Shown: piece by piece, positions 1-5,314 of the stretch | How positions within the stretch are numbered: the stretch's first letter is position 1 | Layout: every line of letters starts with the position of its first letter | DNA from: Phycisphaera mikurensis NBRC 102666 | GTDB taxonomy: Bacteria; Planctomycetota; Phycisphaerae; Phycisphaerales; SM1A02 | DNA length: 5,314 nucleotides | Reading direction: 5' to 3' | Assembly (NCBI GenBank): GCA_945870475.1 | Contig: CAMBSR010000157.1 | Span: forward strand, 1-5,314 | Position numbers and translations under genes: made by a program | The notes under the pieces: generated by a model | What the model was told of the DNA's origin: nothing | Seen by the model: the letters and a program-made list of their open reading frames with translations, nothing else | The model's database searches: none

Positions 1-378
1 AAGCGATGCCACCGCGGTGGGATTGCCGCACGAGAGACCCATGTTGGCGCCCTCGGGTGCCACGGCCAGTTCGGCCTGTGAGTAGCCGATGGCCGAGGCC
101 AATTGTTCGGGCGTGAACGTGGCGGGGCCGCAGCAACCGCCTCCTGCCGCGGGGCTGCAGCACGCGCTCGCGGGCGCCGCGGCCTGGCCGGCCTTCACGA
201 TCTTCACCGTCACCGCCGCGGGCGCCGCCGGCGCCTGCAACGCAGACCATGACCCGGTCTGCGCAATCCGCGTGTATCCATCGCGGACCTGCCCGCGCAG
301 TTCGTCGTTGCTGCGCGCATCGTCAGGAGGCGTGCATCCGCCGGGTCCGCAGCAGGGGGCGTTGTTGTCGGTCGTCAT
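1..378 (-). CDS. arsM: Arsenite S-adenosylmethionine methyltransferase ArsM, N-terminal 126 residues (runs off left edge)
   Basis: This is the N-terminal part of an enzyme that transfers methyl groups from S-adenosylmethionine to arsenite in the cytoplasm. The visible 126 residues end in a block, EGANMGLSCGNPTAVASL (109-126), that closely matches the segment just before the SAM-binding motif I in bacterial ArsM (usually GLGCGNPTALASL). Cysteines occur at 9, 10, 15, 73, 74, 82, 83 and 117. ArsM enzymes bind As(III) through conserved cysteines, and C117 and one of the CC pairs probably fill that role. An RxxYxxIA-like segment (32-39) fits the usual N-terminus. The Ala/Pro-rich stretch at about 45-72 looks longer than in typical family members. 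The start ATG is preceded by a good GGAGA site. It lies 38 nt downstream of arsC on the same strand, so the two are probably co-transcribed. The SAM domain is outside the window. Confidence 0.88.
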   Translation of the reverse strand, partial: MTTDNNAPCCGPGGCTPPDDARSNDELRGQVRDGYTRIAQTGSWSALQAPAAPAAVTVKIVKAGQAAAPASACCSPAAGGGCCGPATFTPEQLASAIGYSQAELAVAPEGANMGLSCGNPTAVASL

Positions 379-384
379 GGGTGG

Positions 385-389
385 TCTCC
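385..389 (-). promoter_or_regulatory. Ribosome binding site of arsM
   Basis: On the minus strand the sequence reads GGAGA, 6 nt before the ATG at 378. It is the best Shine-Dalgarno match in the window and supports this start. Confidence 0.6.
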
Positions 390-416
390 GTGTCGGTGTT
401 CTGGGGTTTCGGCGTC

Positions 417-857
417 TCATCCGGCCGCGATCGCGCCCGGCAGCCGCTCGACGAATGTCCGTATCTCATCACGGACGCGTCGGTAGTGGGTGAGGGCCTC
501 TTCCTCGTTCCTGGCATCCTTCGCCAGGCGCGGTGGATCGTCGAAACCCACGTGCACCACGCGGGTACCGGGGAGTACCGGGCATGATTCGTGCGCGGAA
601 TCGCACACCGTCACGACCACGTCGAACGGCAGGCCGATGGATTCCGGTCGCTTGGACGTGTGCCGGGAGATGTCCACTCCCGCCTCGGCCATCACGCGGA
701 CCGCCAACGGGTTGAGCCCGTGCGGATCGGTCCCGGCGGAATGGACTTCCACGCGGCCATGCTTCAGGTGCCGCGCCCAGCCCTCGGCCATCTGGCTTCG
801 GCATGAGTTTCCGGTGCAAAGGAAGAGGATTCGGGGCAGGTGGGTTTCGTTGGCCAT
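417..857 (-). CDS. arsC: Arsenate reductase, thioredoxin-coupled, low-molecular-weight tyrosine phosphatase fold
   Basis: This 146-residue cytoplasmic enzyme reduces arsenate to arsenite. The phosphatase-type P-loop is LCTGNSCRSQMAEGW, with nucleophile C14 and arginine R20 in the CX5R pattern. C85 and C92, in TVCDSAHESCP, are seven residues apart, as are C82 and C89 in the Staphylococcus plasmid pI258 enzyme. They form the redox relay that is resolved by thioredoxin. GFDDPP (104-109) supplies the Asp-Pro loop acid, and the length is normal for the family. An in-frame TGA at 870-872 lies just upstream with no other start in between, so ATG 857 is the earliest possible start. No strong Shine-Dalgarno site is visible. 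The esterase stop lies 45 nt upstream and arsM begins 38 nt downstream, which suggests one transcript in which ArsC makes the As(III) used by ArsM. The C-rich phosphatase signature makes an ordinary tyrosine phosphatase unlikely. Confidence 0.95.
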   Translation of the reverse strand: MANETHLPRILFLCTGNSCRSQMAEGWARHLKHGRVEVHSAGTDPHGLNPLAVRVMAEAGVDISRHTSKRPESIGLPFDVVVTVCDSAHESCPVLPGTRVVHVGFDDPPRLAKDARNEEEALTHYRRVRDEIRTFVERLPGAIAAG

Positions 858-902
858 CGGAAGCTCTGTTCAAGGAAGGCGATCACCCGCCTCGGCCGCA
901 GG

Positions 903-3593
903 CTACTTCGCACCCTTCGCATCCTTCGCCAGTTCCTGCCGGATGGCGATCGGCACGAACCCGATCTCGAACCCCTTCGGCGGCTGCACCAGCTGCGCAG
1001 GATCCAGGTCCGCCAGCGTGCCAACCGTCGGTGGGGCCAGGTAGTTGCGATCCGTGGTCCATGCGCGGTGCAGCTTCTCGACACGCACCTGCATCGCCTC
1101 GCGCTCTTCCTTTGTGAGGTCTGCGTTCAGGAGCGCCGGTTGGTCTGCAAAGCGGTACCAGCAGTACGTCACCACGCTGCCGTCGCCGAGCGTGGCGGTG
1201 AACGGTCCCGCCACGGGCCCGGGCACCTTCCATGAAGTTCCCGCGGCATCCGGGGTGTCGTACGGCGGCTGCGCTTCCTCCTTCGGCGTCTCGAACTGCA
1301 GCGCCTTCAGCCCGGTGTCGGCCGGCACCTCGGACGGCTTCGCGGCCACCCACTTCGACTTGTTGCCGCTGGTATCCAGCCGGTAGTACTCGGGCAGCGT
1401 CACCAGCGAACCCGCGGACGTCCCGCTGCGCTTGAGGTTGTCCATGTTCCACTCGTAGCCGTACGTGGTGGGATCCGGCGCAATCGGCTTCGCCAGCGCA
1501 CGCCAGGCCATCGAGACCCTCTCGTCCTCCTTCGTGCTGTCGGGATAGATGCGCCACGTCGACCCGCCTTCCGGCTTGAATCCCTGCACGAACGCGCCGT
1601 CCGGGTTCACGGCGCCGCTCGCCGGCGCGCCGCCCTCGAACCACGCCTTCACGCCGTCCCACAGCGCGGCCTTGGTGTACGAGGTGAGGCGATGCAGCAC
1701 CACGGTCTTCCCGTCCGTGCCCACGGGGAACGAGGTCGGTGCCACGCGCGCGAAGGTCTCTCCCTTGGCGTTGGTGGCCAGCGCGGCGGGCACGTGCTGC
1801 GTTTCCATCTGGAACGCCTTGTTCGGGTCCGACGGCCGCGAGTCCAGGAGCAGTCCCGCATGCTTCGCATCAACCACCGCCGCATGCGACCAGAAGTACG
1901 GCGTGAAGAAGCACACCGGCCCCTTGAAGTTGGCGGTGTTGAGGAACAGCGTCCAGCAGTTGTCACCGGTGGCGATGTCCTTGCCGGCGGTGGTGGTCTT
2001 CGGGGCGGTGAAGGGCAGGGGCAGGTAGCCGTAGCCGAACAGCTGGCCGCACGTCCCTTGCTTCAGGTTCAGCCCGTCGATCGGAAAGAGGAGCCACGGG
2101 CTCAGCTGTGCCACGCCGTACAGGCCGGCGGGCGCTTCCCAGCTTCCAGCGCCGTGCGCGGGGCCGTTGGCGATCTCGCTGAAGTTGACGCCCACGCCGC
2201 CCATGATGAACTTGGGCGTCTCGGTGGGGAAGCGCGTGTCGCGCCACCAGCCGAGCCCGCCCTCGATGTCGGAGTAGAGGTTCTCCGGCGCCTTGCCTTC
2301 GAACTGCGCATGCATCCACGTGCCGAAGAGCCCGGTCTGGAAGCGATGCCCGGGGTAGTGCTTCAGCAGTGGCCACGCCGCGGCATAAATGGAGAATCCC
2401 GCGTTGAACTCCTTCGGCACCTCGTCGGTGGACACCAGGAGGTATCCCGCCATCTCGCCTTGCTCCGGGCCGTCGGACTTCGCTCGTGGCTTCCTGGCGG
2501 CGGCATTCTTCGCTTTCGCTCCGGCGGACTTCGCACCCTTGCCGTTCATCTTCGGCGTGGCCCCCGTGTCGGTCGGCACCACCTGCGACATCTTCGACAG
2601 CGGCACGTGCTTCGCTCCGGGCGTCAGGTCCACCATCGCATGCCCGAGCGCCTCGCCTACCAGGAAGTACGTCTCGGCATTCCCGAACTCATGGTGCCCG
2701 TGACCCGGGTTCGGCGAATCCTCCGGCGCGCGCACGAAGTTGTGCGTGGGCACGAACACCACGTTCCCCTTGAATTCCGGCCGCGCCGCTGCCGCAGCCT
2801 GTGCCTGGCGGAGCGTGTCCCATTCGCCGGGAGCCTTCACCCACGCGCCGGTGATTTCGCCCACCACCACGGGAAGCTTCGGTGCATCCAGGTCCTTCCG
2901 CACGTCGTGGATCAGGTTCACCAGGTTCTGTTCGTACTCGGGAACGGCCTTCTTCGGGTCGCAGCCGTCGTTCCAGCCCTGGTACCAGACGAACCCCGCC
3001 AGCTCGTATCCATCCGCCTTCGACTGCGGGAAGCGCTCCTTGATGCTGCCGAGCGCCGTGCGCACGTCCGCGATCATGCGCGTGTAGTACGGCCCCACCG
3101 TGCCGCCCGAGGATGGCGGGCGGAAGTCCACGTACAGGCTCTTGCCGCCCCATGCGGTCTTGATGAGCAGCACTTCGCTGTCGAGTGCCTCGCCCATCAC
3201 GTGCCCGAACTCGAGCTCCGGCCCGAAGTGGTGCTGGTCGCCATACGGCGTGAACCCGAGCGCCAGCGGCCCCGCCCGCAGCGGTCCGCCTTCGGCCTGG
3301 TACCACACCCAGACGTCGTCGCGCACGCGCCACGAGCCGTCGGCCGCGCGCAGGTGCGCCAGGTCTGGTCCCTTTGCGGGGTCCGCCATCAGCGTCGCGA
3401 GCGTTCCCTTGGCATCGTTGTAGTCGGGGCCTTCCAGGTCCACCACGGCTTGCCCCTCCATGTTGGATTGGCCAGCCAGGATGTAGACCTTCATGGGCTT
3501 GCCACCGCCGGCGAGCGCCGTGCCGGCCAGCAGGGCCATGATCGGGAAGAGCAGGGTGCAGGACAGGCGCGCGGTTCGGGATGCGGTGGTCAT
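903..3593 (-). CDS. Exported SASA-type SGNH carbohydrate esterase with a large unassigned C-terminal region
   Basis: The product has 896 residues from the chosen ATG. The first ~29 residues form a signal peptide: RTAR, then a hydrophobic core, then ALA before GGG. Residues about 33-325 match the sialate O-acetylesterase (SASA) branch of SGNH hydrolases, which remove acetyl groups from sugars. Block I is ILAGQSNMEG with nucleophile S43. AWGGKS lies at about 147-152 and VWYQGWND at about 202-209. A histidine cluster, GHGHHE (297-302), followed by NAETYFLVG probably holds the catalytic His. A Lys/Ala-rich linker follows at about 348-380. The remaining ~515 residues are rich in aromatic residues and I do not recognise them. 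An in-frame ATG at 3647 would add 18 residues before the signal peptide; I prefer 3593 because it gives a normal signal peptide, but neither start has a Shine-Dalgarno site. The protein probably acts in the periplasm or outside the cell. Its exact substrate cannot be read from sequence. Confidence 0.85.
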   Translation of the reverse strand: MTTASRTARLSCTLLFPIMALLAGTALAGGGKPMKVYILAGQSNMEGQAVVDLEGPDYNDAKGTLATLMADPAKGPDLAHLRAADGSWRVRDDVWVWYQAEGGPLRAGPLALGFTPYGDQHHFGPELEFGHVMGEALDSEVLLIKTAWGGKSLYVDFRPPSSGGTVGPYYTRMIADVRTALGSIKERFPQSKADGYELAGFVWYQGWNDGCDPKKAVPEYEQNLVNLIHDVRKDLDAPKLPVVVGEITGAWVKAPGEWDTLRQAQAAAAARPEFKGNVVFVPTHNFVRAPEDSPNPGHGHHEFGNAETYFLVGEALGHAMVDLTPGAKHVPLSKMSQVVPTDTGATPKMNGKGAKSAGAKAKNAAARKPRAKSDGPEQGEMAGYLLVSTDEVPKEFNAGFSIYAAAWPLLKHYPGHRFQTGLFGTWMHAQFEGKAPENLYSDIEGGLGWWRDTRFPTETPKFIMGGVGVNFSEIANGPAHGAGSWEAPAGLYGVAQLSPWLLFPIDGLNLKQGTCGQLFGYGYLPLPFTAPKTTTAGKDIATGDNCWTLFLNTANFKGPVCFFTPYFWSHAAVVDAKHAGLLLDSRPSDPNKAFQMETQHVPAALATNAKGETFARVAPTSFPVGTDGKTVVLHRLTSYTKAALWDGVKAWFEGGAPASGAVNPDGAFVQGFKPEGGSTWRIYPDSTKEDERVSMAWRALAKPIAPDPTTYGYEWNMDNLKRSGTSAGSLVTLPEYYRLDTSGNKSKWVAAKPSEVPADTGLKALQFETPKEEAQPPYDTPDAAGTSWKVPGPVAGPFTATLGDGSVVTYCWYRFADQPALLNADLTKEEREAMQVRVEKLHRAWTTDRNYLAPPTVGTLADLDPAQLVQPPKGFEIGFVPIAIRQELAKDAKGAK

Positions 3594-3715
3594 GGGTGCC
3601 TGGGTCGTTGGTGTGGCCGGCCGGAAAGCGGAGCCCCGGCGGCTCATCGGGCGGCGCTCGGGTCAAGGGTAACGGGGGGTCTGGCGACCCGGGCTTCACC
3701 GCCGGAGTCGCTGCC

Positions 3716-3743
3716 TTGTTGCAGAATCGCGCTAAATTATGAA
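3716..3743 (+). promoter_or_regulatory. Possible distal sigma70-like promoter for the first half-dockerin protein gene
   Basis: TTGTTG (3716-3721) and TATGAA (3738-3743) are separated by 16 bp. The -10 lies in the only AT-rich patch of the region. Its transcript would carry a leader of more than 200 nt. The match to consensus is modest, and sigma factor preferences in this lineage are uncertain. Confidence 0.22.
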
Positions 3744-3814
3744 TGACTTTGGTCGTTTCCGGGGCACCTTCTCATTCCCCACGCATCATTCTCGCGCTGC
3801 CCTGCATCCGGGAC

Positions 3815-3842
3815 TTGCGCCGTGCCCTTTATCAGGCATAGT
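3815..3842 (+). promoter_or_regulatory. Possible proximal promoter for the first half-dockerin protein gene
   Basis: TTGCGC (3815-3820) and CATAGT (3837-3842) are separated by 16 bp, about 125 nt before the ATG. Only three of six and four of six bases agree with the consensus, so this is an alternative to the upstream candidate rather than a firm call. Confidence 0.22.
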
Positions 3843-3851
3843 TCCCCTCGA

Positions 3852-3877
3852 ATCGCATTCGCGATGGCGGGATCCCG
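3852..3877. repeat. Small hairpin plus adjacent 10-bp palindrome in the leader of the first half-dockerin protein gene
   Basis: ATCGC (3852-3856) and GCGAT (3861-3865) form a perfect 5-bp stem around ATTC. It is followed at 3868-3877 by the perfect palindrome CGGGATCCCG. GGGATCC recurs at 3917-3923. These lie between a candidate promoter and the start codon, where an operator or leader structure could sit, but elements this short also occur by chance in GC-rich DNA. Confidence 0.3.
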
Positions 3878-3968
3878 AACGTCGCGTTGAAGTGTGCAGT
3901 GCAGCACGCCGACAGAGGGATCCGTCGCCAGTTCCGCCATCCCACCCACCCTACAAGGCTCGATCCAG

Positions 3969-4799
3969 ATGAACCGAATCCACGCCGTCCTCGCCTCCGC
4001 CGCCCTCCTCGTCGGTGGCATTGCCTCGTCCGCCAGCGCCTATGTGGAGTTCCTCCACACCAACAACACGCCGTACTCGAGCTGGAGCTCGTACTTCACG
4101 CTGGAGAACATGGCCGCCAACACCTCGCCCAAGGCCGCGGGCAACATCGTTCCGCCGGTCGCCCAGAAGGACAGTTTCTTCACGGACGGCACGTTCTTCT
4201 ACAAGATCACGTCCAACGCCGAAGGTGACGCCGGACAGTACAACAACCTGTACGTGCGCTACCAGAGCCTGAAGGACATGAACTCCGACACCGGCGGCGA
4301 GACGTTCGCGATGAATGGCTACGGCATGTACTACGAGGACGAGGTCATCGCCGACAACGCCACGGGCCGCTTCTTCCGCACCACCCGCTACGGCGCCGAT
4401 AGCACGGTCACCGTTGGCGCCTACGCGTACTCCAGCTTCGCGGACCTGGTGAACAACAACTACTTCTACGCCAACGGCATCGGCAAGCAGAACACGCCCT
4501 TCGATTGCCAGTTCTGGTGCTGGAACGGCGTGTTCTATCGCTCGAACGTCACCGGCCCCACCGGCGCCTCCACCGTGACCGGCTTCAACGTCTACAACAG
4601 CTCCGCCGACATGTTCAACGACACCCCGTCGCAGACCATCGACAGCACGGCCCGCTACCCGGGCTCGATGCGCTTCATGGCCGTCGATTCCTCGCTGGTT
4701 CCGGTGCCCCCGTGCGTCGGTGACCTGAACGAGGACGGCGTGGTCAACGGCGCCGACCTGGGCCTGCTCCTGGGCAACTGGGGCGCTTGCCCGCAGTAA
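3969..4799 (+). CDS. Exported protein of unknown family with a C-terminal half-dockerin tag
   Basis: I do not recognise the family of this 276-residue protein. Residues 1-24 form a signal peptide that ends in ASA before YVEF. The mature part is rich in Asn, Tyr and Phe and has two cysteines in CQFWC (180-184). The C-terminus (249-276) is a single dockerin-type calcium loop and helix: D252, N254, D256, N260 and D263 occupy the ligand positions, followed by LGLLLGNWGACPQ. A full dockerin has two such repeats; here there is one, flanked by C249 and C274. Such tags are common on exported planctomycete proteins and may serve in attachment or sorting, which is inference. The ATG at 3969 is preferred over an upstream in-frame ATG at 3894 because it gives a clean signal peptide; only a weak AAGG (3955-3958) precedes it. 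A paralogue follows downstream after a terminator. Confidence 0.85.
   Translation: MNRIHAVLASAALLVGGIASSASAYVEFLHTNNTPYSSWSSYFTLENMAANTSPKAAGNIVPPVAQKDSFFTDGTFFYKITSNAEGDAGQYNNLYVRYQSLKDMNSDTGGETFAMNGYGMYYEDEVIADNATGRFFRTTRYGADSTVTVGAYAYSSFADLVNNNYFYANGIGKQNTPFDCQFWCWNGVFYRSNVTGPTGASTVTGFNVYNSSADMFNDTPSQTIDSTARYPGSMRFMAVDSSLVPVPPCVGDLNEDGVVNGADLGLLLGNWGACPQ
4713..4796 (+). other. Half-dockerin motif (one calcium loop and helix) bracketed by cysteines
   Basis: This encodes residues 249-276 of the first exported protein. The loop follows DxNxDGxxNxxD, the type I dockerin calcium pattern. It is preceded by PPC and ends in GACPQ at the stop. I recall similar annotations in planctomycetes called GC-type dockerin anchors, but cannot confirm the match here. 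Confidence 0.75.
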
Positions 4800-4828
4800 G
4801 GTCCGGCCTTCGCTGGATTTGCACAAAT

Positions 4829-4870
4829 CAAGGCGCGCAGGAAGCACTTTCCTGCGCGCCTTGTGTTTTT
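4829..4870 (+). terminator. Rho-independent terminator of the first half-dockerin protein gene
   Basis: A perfect 15-bp stem pairs 4829-4843 with 4849-4863 around the 5-nt loop GCACT. It is rich in GC and is followed by TGTTTTT. It begins 30 nt after the stop codon, and it should separate transcription of this gene from its downstream paralogue. The T-run lies on the plus-strand side, so it acts mainly in that direction. Confidence 0.9.
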
Positions 4871-4872
4871 GG

Positions 4873-4912
4873 CTGATTTCTGAACCAAAATTTCCTTCGA
4901 TTCTGAAATCAG
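4873..4912. repeat. Inverted repeat with overlapping direct repeat in the AT-rich intergenic patch
   Basis: CTGATTTC (4873-4880) and GAAATCAG (4905-4912) are perfect inverted copies 24 nt apart. TTCTGAA also occurs as a direct repeat at 4878-4884 and 4901-4907. Lying just after the terminator and ahead of the second paralogue, it could be a binding site for a regulator of that gene. Confidence 0.35.
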
Positions 4913-5042
4913 TGATGGGGCACGGGCGGATTTAGCGTTCATATTGACGGTGCTCCTTGCACCGGTTCCCTTCCGTTGCGATCGGAGCATCCCTTCACGC
5001 GTCGCACGCGTCGTTCGACGCCTCCTCTCGGCCCCTTTCCTC

Positions 5043-5046
5043 GAGG
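5043..5046 (+). promoter_or_regulatory. Ribosome binding site of the second exported protein gene
   Basis: GAGG stands 10 nt before the ATG at 5057, followed by the AT-rich spacer TTTTACAAAC, which should keep the start open. The spacing is slightly long. Confidence 0.45.
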
Positions 5047-5056
5047 TTTTACAAAC

Positions 5057-5314
5057 ATGAATCGTTCGTTCTTTGCTATCGCTTCGGCAGCCCTGGTGGC
5101 TGGTGGCTTCGCGGCTTCCGCGGACGCCGCGCTCTCCTACGTCCGCTCCGCCAACGTCGGCTCCGCCACGGTGTGGACGGCCTACTCCTCGCTCGAGGAC
5201 ATGGCAGCCAACGTGAATGGCACCAGCGCCGGCTCCAGCTCGTCCATCGTGTCCACCGACGGCGTGTGGACGGACGGCACCTACGTCTACAAGACCACGG
5301 CGAATGCCATCGGC
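5057..5314 (+). CDS. Exported protein, paralogue of the upstream half-dockerin protein (cut by right edge)
   Basis: The first 86 residues are visible and the frame is open to the edge. A signal peptide covers residues 1-24 or so (MNR, then a hydrophobic stretch, ending in ADA). The mature start aligns with the upstream protein with almost no gaps: the W..Y..LE.MAAN block is at 40-52 here and 39-51 there, and TDGT..YK.T.NA falls at 72-84 in both. The two are therefore tandem paralogues of one unrecognised family. Whether this copy also ends in a half-dockerin cannot be seen, though it is likely by analogy. Its first ten codons are richer in A and T than those of the upstream copy, which would reduce structure at the start. 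The terminator and its own leader upstream suggest independent transcription. Confidence 0.82.
   Translation, partial: MNRSFFAIASAALVAGGFAASADAALSYVRSANVGSATVWTAYSSLEDMAANVNGTSAGSSSSIVSTDGVWTDGTYVYKTTANAIG

Larger units (their letters stand above)
3594..3968. other. Divergent intergenic region between the esterase and the first half-dockerin protein gene
   Basis: This 375-nt stretch separates genes that point away from each other, so it should carry promoters for both directions. I see no convincing gene in it. It holds weak sigma70-like pairs on the plus strand, a short hairpin and a 10-bp palindrome (listed separately). An AT-rich patch at about 3733-3745 stands out against the GC-rich background. 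For the minus direction I find no clear -35/-10 pair; CATAAT, read on the minus strand from this patch, is the nearest thing to a -10. Confidence 0.6.
4800..5056. other. Intergenic region between the two paralogous exported protein genes
   Basis: This 257-nt gap contains the terminator of the first gene, then an unusually AT-rich patch (about 4864-4910), then the leader of the second gene. A TTGACG (4944-4949) is a good -35 match, but I see no acceptable -10 at 16-18 bp beyond it. ACGCGTCG occurs twice, at 4997-5004 and 5006-5013. GCGTC (5008-5012) and GACGC (5017-5021) could form a short stem ahead of the ribosome binding site. Confidence 0.5.

Noticed and set aside
858..902. Terminator between the esterase and arsC
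   Set aside because: Only a 4-bp GGCG/CGCC pairing is possible and no T-run follows on the minus strand.
3525..3593. Lipoprotein signal for the esterase, based on a Cys in the signal peptide
   Set aside because: The Cys at residue 12 follows Arg-Leu-Ser at the start of the hydrophobic core, which is not a lipobox; the ALA site at about residue 29 fits ordinary signal peptidase I.
3594..3647. Extension of the esterase to the upstream ATG at 3647
   Set aside because: It would put 18 polar, proline- and threonine-rich residues ahead of an otherwise normal signal peptide, and has no Shine-Dalgarno site. It cannot be fully excluded.
1692..3746. A 684-codon open frame on the plus strand, antisense to the esterase gene
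   Set aside because: It lies opposite a gene with clear SASA motifs, its product is a low-complexity Arg/His/Val/Leu mixture with no motif, and long antisense frames are expected in GC-rich coding DNA.
3739..3972. A 77-codon plus-strand frame whose TGA overlaps the ATG of the first exported protein gene (ATGA), suggesting a coupled leader peptide
   Set aside because: It uses codons that are rare in the neighbours (TTA, ATA, CGA, AGG, AGA), has no ribosome binding site, and its product has no recognisable feature. The overlap is probably chance.
3737..4021. A 94-codon minus-strand frame in the divergent region
   Set aside because: It overlaps the signal-peptide coding part of a real gene, shows no motif, and has no supporting start context.
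3951..4847. A 298-codon minus-strand frame opposite the first exported protein gene
   Set aside because: The product is a Val/Ala/Gly/Arg-rich shadow, whereas the plus strand encodes a signal peptide, a half-dockerin and a matching terminator.

Overview
This GC-rich window most likely comes from a planctomycete, probably the Phycisphaerae lineage. The main reasons are the C-terminal half-dockerin tag on a secreted protein (a GDLNEDGVVNGADLG-type motif flanked by cysteines), a large exported sialate O-acetylesterase (SASA)-type esterase, and weak or absent Shine-Dalgarno sites at several starts. This assignment rests on motif recognition only; no marker gene is present.

Positions 1 to about 3593 hold three genes on the minus strand, read from right to left. 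First is a large exported SGNH/SASA-type carbohydrate esterase (903-3593) with a C-terminal half of about 515 residues that I cannot assign. After a 45-nt gap comes arsC (417-857), a thioredoxin-coupled arsenate reductase of the low-molecular-weight phosphatase fold. After a further 38 nt comes the N-terminal part of an arsenite methyltransferase, arsM, which runs off the left edge (1-378). ArsC reduces As(V) to As(III), and ArsM methylates As(III), so these two form a reduction-plus-methylation arsenic detoxification pair. No ArsR regulator or arsenite efflux pump lies inside the window.

Positions 3594-3968 are a divergent intergenic region. I see no convincing gene there, only weak promoter-like sequences and small palindromes.

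Positions 3969 to the end carry two plus-strand genes for small exported proteins of an unrecognised family. They are tandem paralogues that share their signal-peptide layout and two conserved blocks. The first is complete (3969-4799), ends in a single dockerin-like calcium-loop motif, and is followed by a strong intrinsic terminator (4829-4870). The second starts at 5057 and is cut by the right edge. The terminator and a 257-nt gap suggest that the two are transcribed separately.

I find no transposase, CRISPR array, tRNA or rRNA. The points most worth following are the paralogous half-dockerin proteins, the unassigned half of the esterase, and its close placement upstream of arsC-arsM.
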